The notes under the pieces: generated by a model
What the model saw: the letters and a program-made list of their open reading frames with translations, nothing else
Told to the model about the DNA's origin: nothing
The model's database searches: none
NCBI RefSeq assembly: GCF_003591655.1
Contig: NZ_QVRA01000002.1
Span: 80,910-144,909 of the forward strand
Source of the DNA: Sphingobium terrigena
Lineage (GTDB): Bacteria > Pseudomonadota > Alphaproteobacteria > Sphingomonadales > Sphingomonadaceae
DNA: 64,000 nt
Direction of reading: 5' to 3'
Shown here: positions 48,502 through 58,646 of the stretch, piece by piece
How positions within the stretch are numbered: position 1 is the stretch's first letter
Layout of the letters: the number at the start of each line of letters is the position of its first letter
Translations under genes and position numbers: made by a program

Positions 48502-49065
48502 TCAGTCCGCGCGCTTCACATATTCGCGGGCGTACACATCGACGACGATGCGCGTGCCGCTGACGATGTGCGGTGGCACCATGACGCGCACGCCATTGTC
48601 CAGGATCGCGGGCTTGTAGCTGGCAGAGGCGGTCTGCCCCTTCACCACGGCGTCGGCCTCCACCACGGTCGCTTCGATCGTGTCGGGCAACTGTACCGAA
48701 ATCGGCCGCTCTTCATACATTTCCAGCGTCACTTCCATGCCGTCCTGCAGGAAATCGGCCGCATCACCCAGCAATTCCTGCGGCAGATTGATCTGCTCAT
48801 AGGTTTCCTGATCCATGAAAACGAGCATGTCGCCTTCGGCATAGAGATATTGGAAATCCTTGGTGTCGAGCCGGATGCGCTCGACGCTCTCGGCGGAGCG
48901 GAAGCGGACATTATTCTTGCGGCCGTCGATCAGGTTTTTCAGCTCCACCTGCATATAGGCGCCGCCCTTGCCGGGCTGGGTGTGCTGAATCTTGACAGCG
49001 CGCCACAGGCCGCCCTCATATTCGATATTGTTGCCGGGACGAATGTCCACGCCGCTGATCTTCAT
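48502..49065 (-). CDS. efp: Translation elongation factor P
   Basis: Relieves ribosome stalling at proline runs. 187 aa from the ATG at 49065 ([20 protein letters not shown]). KOW-like N-domain with the loop [16 protein letters not shown], where the modifiable Lys/Arg site reads GKGG, and C-terminal OB domains ([20 protein letters not shown]). The gap to the M23 gene is 102 bp. Confidence 0.96.
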   Translation of the reverse strand: MKISGVDIRPGNNIEYEGGLWRAVKIQHTQPGKGGAYMQVELKNLIDGRKNNVRFRSAESVERIRLDTKDFQYLYAEGDMLVFMDQETYEQINLPQELLGDAADFLQDGMEVTLEMYEERPISVQLPDTIEATVVEADAVVKGQTASASYKPAILDNGVRVMVPPHIVSGTRIVVDVYAREYVKRAD

Positions 49066-49167
49066 GGGAAGAGCCTGCCTGTATGTCTGTGGTGAAAAGA
49101 GCCGCGCCTTCGTTAAAAAGGCTGCGCGGGCCAATACAGACAGACGGGCTATAGGGCAAGAGGGGCG

Positions 49168-49728
49168 TCAACGCGAGCCGGTCAGCAGCGGATAGGGGTT
49201 GACCGGACGCCCGCCATGCCATGGCTCGCCCGGCGCGATGGCGTGGACCGCGAAGTGGAGATGCGGCCCCGCCGGATCGGCATTGCCGCTGCTCCCCACG
49301 CGCGCGATCCGTTCCCCCCGCCGCACCGCCAGCCCCTCGCGCACGCCGGGCGCATAGCCGTCCAGATGCGCGTAATAATAGAGCGTCCGCCGGTCTGGTG
49401 AACGCAGATAGAGCGTTCGCCCGCCCGCATCGCTCCAGAACAGTTTTTCGATCCGACCGTCCGTCGCCGCGATCACCGCGCTGCCGCGTGGCGCCATGAT
49501 GTCGATCGCGTCGTGAGGCCGCGCGCCGGAGTCCCTCGCCTGGGTGAAGGTGTCAGTCAAAGCGGCAGGTGGCACATCCTCGACAGGAATAACCAGAGTC
49601 CCACCCACGCGCTTAGCGGACGGCTCTGGTCCATCACCCGGCACGATCCGCACGCAAAAATGCGCAAAGGCGATGCAGGCTAGCAGCGCCAGCACCACCC
49701 CGCCCCGCCTTCGCACACTCAGCCTCAC
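49168..49728 (-). CDS. M23-family metallopeptidase (LytM domain)
   Basis: Predicted cell-wall endopeptidase or regulator. 186 aa from a GTG at 49728 that overlaps the upstream stop by 4 bp (GTGA). An N-terminal membrane anchor or signal (GVVLALLACIAFAHFCV) is followed by the LytM domain: HDAIDIMAPRGSAVIAATDG, RTLYYYAHLDGYAPGV and GNADPAGPHLHFAVHAI. The zinc ligands H-x3-D and H-x-H are present. Translationally coupled to the L,D-transpeptidase before it. Confidence 0.88.
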   Translation of the reverse strand: MRLSVRRRGGVVLALLACIAFAHFCVRIVPGDGPEPSAKRVGGTLVIPVEDVPPAALTDTFTQARDSGARPHDAIDIMAPRGSAVIAATDGRIEKLFWSDAGGRTLYLRSPDRRTLYYYAHLDGYAPGVREGLAVRRGERIARVGSSGNADPAGPHLHFAVHAIAPGEPWHGGRPVNPYPLLTGSR

Positions 49729-50807
49729 GGCTGGAACACCGCCTTCATGCCGCCCTGCACCATCTGCGCCAGCCGCGCCGCGTCCCAATTGGTCAGGCGG
49801 ATGCAGCCATGGCTTTGGGTCCGGCCGATGTTCTGCGGCTCCGGCGTCCCATGGATGCCATAATGGTCCTTCGACAGGTCGATCCACACCACGCCCACCG
49901 GGCCGTTGGGTCCGGGCTTGAGCACGGCCTTCTCATCCTTGGCCGCCGCGTCCCAGAACAGGTCTGGATTATAATGGAAATCGGGATTGCGGCTGACGCC
50001 CTTCACCGTCCAGTTGCCGATCGGCAACGGATCATGCTGCGACCCAGTCGTCGCGGGGAATTGCGCGATCATCTTGTCATTGGCGTCATAGACTTTGAGC
50101 AGCCCTTCAGACTTGTCGACCACGATATGATCGGCCTTGGGCTGGTCCTTCGCGACCGCCAGCCCCGCCAGCGTCTCACCCCAGCCGCGCTCATCACCCT
50201 CGATAGTCGCGACCGGCTGATTGGCGACCGCTGGCACCCGGATCGTCGCCCCTGCGCCAACCTTCGTGCCGGGCTGGTTTAGCGCCACCAGCACCTCCGG
50301 CGTCGTATGAAACCGCTCCGCCAGCTTCTCCAGCAGATTGCGATAGGACAGAGCGGGCAACTTCGCCTGCTCGTTCAACCCCTTGGGCAGCACCGCAAAA
50401 GGCCCGCGCGCAAAGCCATCCGGCACTTGCACCAGCCAGGTTGCGGGCGGCGGCGCATCGCCCAGCAACGCCTTGGCGGTAGCCTCGTCATATTGCCCAT
50501 TGGGCGTCAGTCCGCGCGCCTGCTGGAAGCCGGTCAGCGCCTTGGTGAAGGACATGCCCTCCTTGCCATCCAGCACGCCGGGCGAAAAACCCGCCCGATC
50601 AAGCGCCACCTGCGCTTGCAGGATCGATTCCACACGCGGCGGCGTTCCCGCAGGTTCGGGCTGCACGATAAAGGCATAGGGGTCAGCCGCGGGCTGCGGC
50701 GCGGCTTGCTCCTCGCCTTGGCGGTCGGCGGCGCTGTCATTCGCCTCCGTCACCGACATGTTGCAAGCCGAACAGCATAGAGCCGCTACAAGCAGAGACT
50801 GTTTCAA
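49725..50807 (-). CDS. L,D-transpeptidase (YkuD) with peptidoglycan-binding domains
   Basis: Cross-links peptidoglycan or tethers proteins to it. 360 aa: an exported N-terminus (MKQSLLVAALCCSAC, possibly a lipoprotein signal), a PG-binding helix bundle (FSPGVLDGKEGMSFTKALTG), a LysM-like segment (NLLEKLAERFHTTPEVLVAL), then the YkuD domain with GIHGTPEPQNIG and the catalytic SHGCIRLTNWDA. The order L,D-transpeptidase then M23 peptidase suggests a small cell-wall remodelling operon. Confidence 0.92.
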   Translation of the reverse strand: MKQSLLVAALCCSACNMSVTEANDSAADRQGEEQAAPQPAADPYAFIVQPEPAGTPPRVESILQAQVALDRAGFSPGVLDGKEGMSFTKALTGFQQARGLTPNGQYDEATAKALLGDAPPPATWLVQVPDGFARGPFAVLPKGLNEQAKLPALSYRNLLEKLAERFHTTPEVLVALNQPGTKVGAGATIRVPAVANQPVATIEGDERGWGETLAGLAVAKDQPKADHIVVDKSEGLLKVYDANDKMIAQFPATTGSQHDPLPIGNWTVKGVSRNPDFHYNPDLFWDAAAKDEKAVLKPGPNGPVGVVWIDLSKDHYGIHGTPEPQNIGRTQSHGCIRLTNWDAARLAQMVQGGMKAVFQP

Positions 50808-50874
50808 GACGATACTCTCCCATCAAATATAGGAGAGAACGCCCCGACCCATCAAAAAGCTGCTTCGTCCCCAC

Positions 50875-52992
50875 TTATGCCGGTTCAAGTGCCGCCTGCG
50901 CCTTGGCCCGCGCGCGCCAGGCGTGCAGCAGCGGCTCGGTATAGCCGTTGGGCTGTTCAACGCCCTCGAACACCAGCGCCCGCGCCGCCTGAAAGGCCAG
51001 GCTTTCCGCTTCCCGTCCGCTCATCGGCTGATAGAGCGGATCGCCCGCATTTTGCGCATCGACCTTCGCCGCCATCCGCGTCAGCGCCGCATCGACCTGC
51101 GCCTCCGTGCAGACGCCGTGCAGCAGCCAGTTGGCCATATGCTGCGATGAAATGCGCAGCGTCGCGCGATCCTCCATCAGGCCGATGTCGTGAATGTCGG
51201 GAACCTTGGAACAGCCGACCCCCTGGTCGATCCAGCGGACGACATAGCCCAACATGCCCTGCGCATTATTATCCAGTTCCTGGGCAATCTCTTCCTCCGA
51301 CCAGTTACGCCCGGTCGCGACGGGAATCGCCAGCAGCCGGTCGAGCGAGGCAATCCCCTCCGCCTTGCGCTCCTCCTGCCGGGCAAAAACGTCGATCCGG
51401 TGATAATGGGTCGCGTGCAGCGTCGCGGCGGTCGGCGACGGCACCCAGGCCGTGTTCGCCCCCGTCCGGGGATGCCCGGCCTTCTGCTCCAGCATGTCGG
51501 CCATGCGATCAGGCGCAGCCCACATCCCCTTGCCGATCTGCGCCCGGCCCGACAGCCCGCAGGCAAGGCCGATCTGGACGTTTCGATCCTCATAGGCGGC
51601 GATCCAGTCGCTGCTCTTCATCTCGCCCTTGCGGATCATCGGCCCGGCCTGCATCGACGTGTGCATCTCGTCCCCGGTGCGATCGAGGAAGCCGGTGTTG
51701 ATGAAGACGATCCGGTCGCGGACGGCATGGATGCAGGCGGCCAGATTGGCAGACGTGCGCCGTTCCTCATCCATGACGCCGACTTTCAGCGTATGGCGCG
51801 TCATGCCCAGCATATCCTCGATCGCGTCGAACAGGGCGTTGGTGAAGCCGGCTTCTTCCGGCCCGTGCATCTTGGGCTTCACGATGTAGACGCTGCCCGC
51901 CCGGCTGTTGCCGCCCTCCCGCGCCAGATCGTGCATGGCGATCAGGCTGGTGACGATACCGTCCAATATGCCTTCGGGTGCCTCGTCGCCATTGGGCAGG
52001 CGGATCGCGGGCGTCGTCATCAGATGCCCGACATTGCGAACGAACAACAGGCTGCGCCCCGGCAGCGTAAAACCGCTGCCGTCCGGCGCTGTGTAGGCAC
52101 GGTCGGGATTGAGTGCGCGGGTCATCATCGCGCCGCCCTTCTCGAACGTCTCGGTCAGGTCGCCCTTCATCAGCCCCAGCCAGTTGGCATAGGCGGCAAC
52201 CTTGTCCTGCGCATCGACCGCCGCGATCGAATCCTCCAGATCGCAGATCGCTGTCAGTGCCGATTCCAGGATGACATCGGAAATGCCCGACGGATCGGTC
52301 GCGCCAATCGGATGCGCGCTGTCGAAAACAACTTCGATATGCAGGCCATTATGACGGAACAGGCGCCCCTTGGCGCTCCGCCCCAGAAATTGCGCCGGAT
52401 CGGCGAGGATGATCTCGTCGCCTGCCAGATCAGCCCAACTGCCATTGGCCAGCGGAATCGCCTCGTCCAGAAACGCCTTGGCCCATGCAATGACCTGCGC
52501 GCCGCGCGCGGCGTCATAGCCCTTGCCCGCCGCCGCGCCGGGAATCGCATCCGTGCCGTAAAGCGCATCATAAAGGCTGCCCCAGCGCGCATTGGCCGCG
52601 TTGAGCAGGAATCGGGCGTTGAGAATGGGAACGACCAGCTGCGGCCCGGCCAGCCGCGCAACCTCATCATCGACATTCTCGCTGCCGATCGTAAAAGGCG
52701 CCGGTTCGGCGACCAGATAGCCAATCTCGCGCAAAAACGCCTGATAGGCGGCGGCGTCATGCGGCTGCCCGGCGCGCTGCTCATGCCAACTGTCGATCTG
52801 CGCCTGCATCGTGTCGCGCTTGCGCAGCAACGCGATATTGTCGGGCGTAAAGCGTGCGAAAATATCGGCCGTCCCGGCCCAGAAAGCGTCGGGTGCGATA
52901 CCCGTGCCGGGCAGCGCCTGACTGTCGATAAAATCGGCGAGCGATGCTGCGACCTGAAGGCCGGCCCTGTCGATCATGCGTTCGGTCATCAT
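50875..52992 (-). CDS. glcB: Malate synthase G
   Basis: Condenses glyoxylate with acetyl-CoA to malate. 705 aa from the ATG at 52992 (ATG at 52989 also possible). Family motifs: [80 protein letters not shown] and [20 protein letters not shown]. It is divergent from a LysR gene across an 86-bp region with a dyad. Confidence 0.95.
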   Translation of the reverse strand: MMTERMIDRAGLQVAASLADFIDSQALPGTGIAPDAFWAGTADIFARFTPDNIALLRKRDTMQAQIDSWHEQRAGQPHDAAAYQAFLREIGYLVAEPAPFTIGSENVDDEVARLAGPQLVVPILNARFLLNAANARWGSLYDALYGTDAIPGAAAGKGYDAARGAQVIAWAKAFLDEAIPLANGSWADLAGDEIILADPAQFLGRSAKGRLFRHNGLHIEVVFDSAHPIGATDPSGISDVILESALTAICDLEDSIAAVDAQDKVAAYANWLGLMKGDLTETFEKGGAMMTRALNPDRAYTAPDGSGFTLPGRSLLFVRNVGHLMTTPAIRLPNGDEAPEGILDGIVTSLIAMHDLAREGGNSRAGSVYIVKPKMHGPEEAGFTNALFDAIEDMLGMTRHTLKVGVMDEERRTSANLAACIHAVRDRIVFINTGFLDRTGDEMHTSMQAGPMIRKGEMKSSDWIAAYEDRNVQIGLACGLSGRAQIGKGMWAAPDRMADMLEQKAGHPRTGANTAWVPSPTAATLHATHYHRIDVFARQEERKAEGIASLDRLLAIPVATGRNWSEEEIAQELDNNAQGMLGYVVRWIDQGVGCSKVPDIHDIGLMEDRATLRISSQHMANWLLHGVCTEAQVDAALTRMAAKVDAQNAGDPLYQPMSGREAESLAFQAARALVFEGVEQPNGYTEPLLHAWRARAKAQAALEPA

Positions 52993-53035
52993 TCCACTCC
53001 TTGATTGCCGACACCCATAGAGTTTTTCCATTATG

Positions 53036-53057
53036 TCGTATATTCACTATTATACGA
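53036..53057. promoter_or_regulatory. Dyad in the glcB-lysR intergenic region, likely LysR operator
   Basis: TCGTATA-N8-TATACGA, a perfect 7-bp inverted repeat in the short divergent region, in AT-rich sequence. Position and symmetry fit an autoregulatory LysR-type site. Confidence 0.6.
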
Positions 53058-53078
53058 ACATAGTATTTCCCAAGGTGA

Positions 53079-54008
53079 ATGAATATGATGGACCCGGACC
53101 ATGAACTCTTCACGACCATAGTGGACGAAGGTGGCCTCGCCGCCGCGGGCCGCCGCCTGCATATTTCACCTGCCATGATGTCCAAGCGCCTCGCCCGGCT
53201 GGAGGAGCGACTGGGCGCGCGGCTGATCCACCGCACCACCCGCCGCCTGGCCCTCACCCCGGCTGGCGAGCGGCTCCACGCCGATCTGCGCACCATATTG
53301 GCCGCGCTCGACGAGGCCGAACGGCGCGTGTCGGGCGTGTCGGCGGTCGCCGCCGGGCCGCTGCGCATCACCGCCCCCACATCCTTTGGTCGCCTCCATC
53401 TCGCCCCCTGGCTCCCCCGCTTCCTCGACGACCATCCCCGCGTCGACCTGACGCTCAACCTGTCCGATGATTTCGCCGACCTGATCGAAGCGCGCGCGGA
53501 CCTCGCCATCCGCATCACTGCCGATCCCGGCCCAACGCTCACCGCCCGTCGTCTCGCCACCAACCGCCGCATCCTCTGCGCCGCCCCCGCCTATCTCGAC
53601 CGCTTCGGCACACCGCGGCGCATCGCCGACCTCAAAAGCCATCGCCTGCTCGCTGCCGACGGCCAGATGCCCTGGCGGCTGGTCGGGCCAAAGGGTCCGG
53701 TCATGGTGGAAGGTCGCAGCCATGTCCGCACCAACAGCAGTGAAGTCGTCCGCGAAATCGCGCTGGCGGGCGGCGGCATCGCGCTACGGTCCTTGTGGGA
53801 TATCAGCGACGCCTTGGCGCGCGGCGAAGTTCGGCAGATTTTGCCGGATTTTGAAGGCTCAGCGGACGTTGGTCTGTTCGCCGTGCAACTGCCGCAGCAT
53901 AATCCGCCGCTCGCCATCACCGCCTTTGTCGATTTTCTTGTCCAACTCTATGCGCCTGCCCCACCCTGGGAGCGCTCGGCCATTGCCCCCGGCGCGCCGC
54001 GCCTCTAA
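53079..54008 (+). CDS. LysR-family transcriptional regulator
   Basis: 309 aa. N-terminal winged helix (FTTIVDEGGLAAAGRRLHIS, PAMMSKRLARLEERLGARLI, HRTTRRLALTPAGERL) and a substrate-binding domain (GPLRITAPTSFGRLHLAPWL). It lies between glcB (divergent) and the malic enzyme gene (9 bp downstream, same strand), so control of malate or glyoxylate use is the simplest reading. Confidence 0.92.
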   Translation: MNMMDPDHELFTTIVDEGGLAAAGRRLHISPAMMSKRLARLEERLGARLIHRTTRRLALTPAGERLHADLRTILAALDEAERRVSGVSAVAAGPLRITAPTSFGRLHLAPWLPRFLDDHPRVDLTLNLSDDFADLIEARADLAIRITADPGPTLTARRLATNRRILCAAPAYLDRFGTPRRIADLKSHRLLAADGQMPWRLVGPKGPVMVEGRSHVRTNSSEVVREIALAGGGIALRSLWDISDALARGEVRQILPDFEGSADVGLFAVQLPQHNPPLAITAFVDFLVQLYAPAPPWERSAIAPGAPRL

Positions 54009-54017
54009 GGGCATCGC

Positions 54018-56285
54018 ATGGACGATAATACCCGCCGCGCCGCCCTCGACTATCATCGCTTTCCCCGGCCCGGAAAGCTCCGCATCGAACCGACCAAGCG
54101 AATGGTCAACCAGCGCGATCTGGCGCTGGCCTATTCGCCCGGTGTCGCCGCGCCCTGCATGGAGATCGCTGCCGATCCCGACAAGGCGCTCGATTATACC
54201 GCGCGCGGCAATCTGGTCGCGGTCATCACCAACGGCACCGCCGTCCTTGGCCTCGGCGCGATCGGCGCACTGGCGTCCAAGCCGGTGATGGAGGGCAAGG
54301 CGGTCCTCTTCAAGAAATTCGCCGACATCGACGTGTTCGATATCGAAATCGACACGACCGACGCCGACAAATTCGTCGAGGCCGTAGCCCTGATGGAGCC
54401 GACCTTCGGCGGCATCAATCTTGAGGATATCAAGGCCCCCGAATGTTTCGCGATCGAGGCGCGGCTGAAGGAACGGATGAATATCCCGGTCTTTCATGAC
54501 GATCAGCATGGCACAGCCATTGTCGTCGCCGCCGCCGTGCGCAACGCGCTGGTGTTGCAGGGCAAGACGCTGGCAGACGCCAAGCTGGTGACATCGGGCG
54601 CAGGTGCCGCAGCGCTGGCCTGCGTCGACCTGCTCGTGTCGATGGGCCTGCCAGTCGATAATGTCACCATGACCGACAAGGATGGCGTCATCCATTCAGG
54701 GCGCGAAGGGATGCTGCCCAACATGGCGCGCTATGCCCGCGTCACCAACGCCCGCACCCTGCCCGACGTACTGCCCGGCGCCAACCTGTTTCTCGGCCTC
54801 TCTGCCCCCGGCGTGTTGAAGCCCGAATGGTTGCCGCTGATGGCCCCCAACCCGCTGATCTTCGCGCTGGCCAACCCGGAGCCCGAAATCCGCCCCGAAG
54901 CCGCGCGCGAAGTCCGCCCTGACGCGATCATTGCGACGGGCCGCTCGGACTATCCCAATCAGGTCAATAACGTCCTGTGCTTCCCCTATATCTTCCGCGG
55001 CGCGCTGGACGTGGGCGCGACCCAGATCAACGAAGCGATGAAGGCCGCCGCTGCCGAAGCCATTGCCGGCCTCGCCCGCCTGCCCGCGCATGACAGCGTG
55101 GCGCAGGCCTATGGCGGCCGGAAACTGGTGTTCGGCCCGGACTACATCATCCCCACCCCGTTCGACCCGCGCCTGATCGCAGAGATCGCGCCCGCCGTGG
55201 CGAAGGCGGCGATGGACAGCGGCGTCGCCCGTCGCCCGATCGACCTGGAAGACTATAAGCGCAGCCTGTCGCGCCAGAGCGCCCGGTCGGGTCAGCTGAT
55301 GATGCCGGTGTTCGAGGCCGCCCGCGGCGGCAACCGCCGCATCGCCTATGGCGAAGGCGAGGATGAGCGCGTGCTGCGCGCCATTCAGGACGCGCTGGAC
55401 GAAGGCATTGTCCGCCCCGTCATCGTCGCGCGTCGCCGCATCCTGAACCAGAAGCTACCCGACCTTGGCCTGCGGTTCCAGCTGGACCGCGATGTCGAGG
55501 TGATCGACCCCGAAACCGATCATCTGGTCATGGGCGAACTGGTCGAAGCCTATCGCGCCGTCGCCTCGCGCCGGGGCGTGCCCGCTGCCGAAGTCATCCG
55601 CCATGTCTATCGCCGCCCGACCGTGACAGCCGCCTTGCTGCTGCGCACCGGTCGGGTCGATGCCGCGCTGGTCGGCGGCAACAGCGAATATTGGGGCCAG
55701 GTCGAACATGTGCTGCGCATCATAGACCGGGTGCCGGGTCAGAGCCGCGTCTATGCGCTGTCGGGCCTGATCCTGGACGCAGGTGCGCTGTTCATCACCG
55801 ACACGCATATGGTGCCCGATCCGACGCCCGAACAGATTGCCGAAATGACCCTGCTGGCGGCGACCGAATTGCTCAATTTCGGCCTGACCCCGCGCGCGGC
55901 CCTGCTGTCGCACTCCAATTTCGGCGCATCGCACAGCAACAGCGCGCGCAAGATGCGATCGGCGCTCAAGCTGGTGCGCGAAGCCGCACCCGAGCTGATG
56001 GTCGATGGCGAAATGCACGCCGACGCGGCGCTCAGCCAGTCGTTGCGTGAGCGCCTCATCCCCGATTCGCGCTTTGAAGGCCCGGCCAATCTGCTGGTCA
56101 TGCCCAATCTGGACGCGGCCAACATCACCCTGACGGCGCTCTCCGCCTCCTCCAGCTCGCCCACGGTCGGGCCGATGCTGATGGGCCTGAAACAACCCAT
56201 CCATGTGCTGACGCCCGGCGTCACCTCGCGCGGCATCCTGAACCTCACTGCCATCGCGGCGGCGGAAGTCGCGCGCGAAGGCTGA
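54018..56285 (+). CDS. maeB: NADP-dependent malic enzyme with phosphotransacetylase domain
   Basis: Oxidative decarboxylation of malate to pyruvate. 755 aa: malic enzyme domain ([80 protein letters not shown]), then from about residue 430 a phosphotransacetylase-like domain ([20 protein letters not shown]) that in known MaeB proteins senses acetyl-CoA rather than catalysing. It starts 9 bp after lysR, probably in one transcript. Confidence 0.94.
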   Translation: MDDNTRRAALDYHRFPRPGKLRIEPTKRMVNQRDLALAYSPGVAAPCMEIAADPDKALDYTARGNLVAVITNGTAVLGLGAIGALASKPVMEGKAVLFKKFADIDVFDIEIDTTDADKFVEAVALMEPTFGGINLEDIKAPECFAIEARLKERMNIPVFHDDQHGTAIVVAAAVRNALVLQGKTLADAKLVTSGAGAAALACVDLLVSMGLPVDNVTMTDKDGVIHSGREGMLPNMARYARVTNARTLPDVLPGANLFLGLSAPGVLKPEWLPLMAPNPLIFALANPEPEIRPEAAREVRPDAIIATGRSDYPNQVNNVLCFPYIFRGALDVGATQINEAMKAAAAEAIAGLARLPAHDSVAQAYGGRKLVFGPDYIIPTPFDPRLIAEIAPAVAKAAMDSGVARRPIDLEDYKRSLSRQSARSGQLMMPVFEAARGGNRRIAYGEGEDERVLRAIQDALDEGIVRPVIVARRRILNQKLPDLGLRFQLDRDVEVIDPETDHLVMGELVEAYRAVASRRGVPAAEVIRHVYRRPTVTAALLLRTGRVDAALVGGNSEYWGQVEHVLRIIDRVPGQSRVYALSGLILDAGALFITDTHMVPDPTPEQIAEMTLLAATELLNFGLTPRAALLSHSNFGASHSNSARKMRSALKLVREAAPELMVDGEMHADAALSQSLRERLIPDSRFEGPANLLVMPNLDAANITLTALSASSSSPTVGPMLMGLKQPIHVLTPGVTSRGILNLTAIAAAEVAREG

Positions 56286-56338
56286 GCTTAACCTTTTGGC
56301 GCTAGGGTCGCGCCGACTGGACATAAGCGAGGACGGAC

Positions 56339-57022
56339 ATGGCGGGATTGCTCAAGGCGCTGGCGAAAAGCGCCGGACCCAAGCTGGCGATCGGCGCAGC
56401 GCTGGCGGGCGTCGGCCTGCTGGTGACCAACTGGATCGACCGGCCCGCCGCCGAAGAAGCGGCGCCCGTTGCCCAGCCGGTCGCCGCATCCACCCCCACG
56501 CCCGCAAAGCCGGTAGAACGGAGCAGTGATCAGGGCATGGCGGTCGATCCCGCAGCGCTGCGCGTCAAGCGCGTGCTGAAGATCGACGGCCCGTTCCGCC
56601 ATGGCGACTTTGCCTGGGACGAAAATGGCGCGCCAGCGACCGGCCCGGTCATCATCACCGTGGACCTGCGCGCGCAAACCCTCTCCGTATTCCGTGCCGG
56701 GTACGAGATTGGGGCCGCCGTCATCCTCTACGGCGCGACCGACAAGCCCAGCCCGCTGGGCGCCTTCCCGATCATGGCCAAACATGCCGACTATTATTCG
56801 CGCACCTATGACAATGCCCCCATGCCCTTCGCGCAGCGCCTGACCAACGATGGCGTGTTCATCCACGGCAGCGATGTGCAATGGGGCCGCGGCACCCATG
56901 GCTGCATCGGTGTGCCGAAGGAATTCGCCCAAAAACTGTTCGGTGTGACCAAGCCCGGCGACCTCGTCGTCATCACCAACGGCAAGATGCTGGATGTCAG
57001 CAAGGCGCAAGTCGGCGCATGA
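56339..57022 (+). CDS. L,D-transpeptidase (YkuD domain), second copy
   Basis: 227 aa with an N-terminal membrane segment (LAIGAALAGVGLLVTNWI), a Pro/Ala linker, then the YkuD domain: VIITVDLRAQTLSVFRAGYE, RLTNDGVFIHGSDVQWGRG and the catalytic THGCIGVPKEFAQKL. The residue after the Cys-Ile is Gly instead of the usual Arg. It stands alone, 53 bp after the malic enzyme gene. Confidence 0.9.
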   Translation: MAGLLKALAKSAGPKLAIGAALAGVGLLVTNWIDRPAAEEAAPVAQPVAASTPTPAKPVERSSDQGMAVDPAALRVKRVLKIDGPFRHGDFAWDENGAPATGPVIITVDLRAQTLSVFRAGYEIGAAVILYGATDKPSPLGAFPIMAKHADYYSRTYDNAPMPFAQRLTNDGVFIHGSDVQWGRGTHGCIGVPKEFAQKLFGVTKPGDLVVITNGKMLDVSKAQVGA

Positions 57023-57409
57023 CGCTGCGCTAATGTAGAGCAGACCAAGGTGGCATCCCTGCAAGGACAAGGCTACCGCATATGAAACCGCCCCCACCTT
57101 CATCGTCATCCTGAACTTGTTTCAGGATCTATTTCTCCCGCTCAAGCAGTTGTTTGTGCCGAGAAATGGATGCTGAAATAAATTCAGCATGACGTTGAAT
57201 TGATAACGGAAAGTCTTGTGCAACCTCCCTTCCGTGAAAGCGAGGGAACCCGAATCCTACCAAGCTGCAAATCCGCCCACGCCTCACCCCCATTGCGCGC
57301 CATGACGACGCACTTGCAATAAACTCACCCGCCTCAGCCCTTGACCAGCGTTGTCATGCGGACCATCTGCCCGGCTCACCCTTTTTGCATCGCAGCATGG
57401 AGCCATGCC
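57023..57409. other. Intergenic region with an inverted repeat, no gene seen
   Basis: About 390 bp between the transpeptidase and the MFS gene. It holds the family 2 repeat at 57104-57194. I see no convincing open frame or RNA gene in the rest. Confidence 0.6.
57104..57194. repeat. Inverted repeat pair (family 2)
   Basis: CGTCATCCTGAACTTGTTTC at the left and GAAATAAATTCAGCATGACG at the right, the same family as 43235-43385 with a shorter centre. Confidence 0.8.
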
Positions 57410-58606
57410 ATGGGCACACGCCCTCATCAGGCGCACCCCGCCCTTGTCCTTTTCGCCCTGTCGGTCGGTGCCTTCGCCATCGGCACGACCGAATTTGCGG
57501 CGATGAGCCTGCTGCCTTTCTTCGCCCGCGACCTGGGCATCGATGCGCCGACTGCGGGCCATGCGATCAGCGCCTATGCGCTCGGCGTCGTAGCCGGCGC
57601 ACCAGTCATCGCGGCTTTCGGCGCGCGCCTGCCGCGCCGCACCCTGCTGATCGGCTTGATGGCGATGTTTGCAGTCGGCAACGGCCTCTCCGCACTCTCG
57701 CCCAGCTATGGCTGGATGCTGGCCTTCCGTTTCCTCAGCGGTGTGCCGCACGGCGCCTATTTTGGCGTCGCCGCACTGGTGGCGGCCAGTCTGGTGCCGA
57801 TCGAAAAGCGCGCGCAGGCGATCGCGCGGGTTATGTCGGGCCTGACCATTGCCACCGTCATCGGCGTGCCGGTCGCCAACTGGATGGGACAGGCGATGGG
57901 CTGGCGCTCCGGCTTCTTCGTTGTAGCCGCCCTCGCCATCGCCACGATGACGCTGGTGGCGCTCTATGCGCCGCGCGACGCGGGCGATCCCAAAGCCAGC
58001 CCAGCACGCGAACTGGGCGCGCTGGCCAAGCCGCAAGTCTGGATGACGCTGCTGACCGGCGCGATCGGCTTTGGTGGCCTGTTCGCCGTCTATACCTATG
58101 TGGCATCGACCATGATGGAGATCACCCATGTCTCCCCGGCCTGGGTGCCGGTGGTGCTGGCGATCTTCGGCATCGGCCTGACGATAGGCAATTTCGTCTC
58201 GGCCTGGCTCGCGGACCGCTCGCTCAACCGCACCGTCATCGGCGTCACCCTGTGGAGCGCCGCCGCGCTGGCGCTCTTCCCCTTCATGGCGGGCAATATC
58301 TGGACGCTCTGTCTCAGCATCTTCCTGATCGGCGCAGGTGGCGGCCTCGGCACGCCGTTGCAGGCGCGGCTGATGGACGTGTCGGGCGACGCGCAGACGC
58401 TCGCGGCCGCGCTCCACCATAGCGCCTTCAACATCGCCAATGCGCTTGGCCCATGGCTGGGCGGCCTGTCGATCGCGGCGGGCTATGGCCTGACCTCGAC
58501 CGGCTGGATCGGCGCGGCGCTGGCGCTGGGTGGCCTTGGCATCTTTCTCCTGTCGATCATGCTGGAACGGCGCACGACGCGCCTTGTCGCCATTCCCTGC
58601 GAATAA
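57410..58606 (+). CDS. MFS transporter, AraJ/purine-exporter type
   Basis: 398 aa, twelve predicted membrane segments, from the ATG at 57410. The N-terminal motif FALSVGAFAIGTTEFAAMSL and RFLSGVPHGAYFGVAALVAA are characteristic of the DHA1 AraJ/YdhP-like subfamily, which exports small molecules and drugs. The substrate cannot be read from the sequence. Confidence 0.88.
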   Translation: MGTRPHQAHPALVLFALSVGAFAIGTTEFAAMSLLPFFARDLGIDAPTAGHAISAYALGVVAGAPVIAAFGARLPRRTLLIGLMAMFAVGNGLSALSPSYGWMLAFRFLSGVPHGAYFGVAALVAASLVPIEKRAQAIARVMSGLTIATVIGVPVANWMGQAMGWRSGFFVVAALAIATMTLVALYAPRDAGDPKASPARELGALAKPQVWMTLLTGAIGFGGLFAVYTYVASTMMEITHVSPAWVPVVLAIFGIGLTIGNFVSAWLADRSLNRTVIGVTLWSAAALALFPFMAGNIWTLCLSIFLIGAGGGLGTPLQARLMDVSGDAQTLAAALHHSAFNIANALGPWLGGLSIAAGYGLTSTGWIGAALALGGLGIFLLSIMLERRTTRLVAIPCE

Positions 58607-58646
58607 GCCGCTTTCGCCCCGCCCCGTCGCCGTTTAAGGCGGGACC

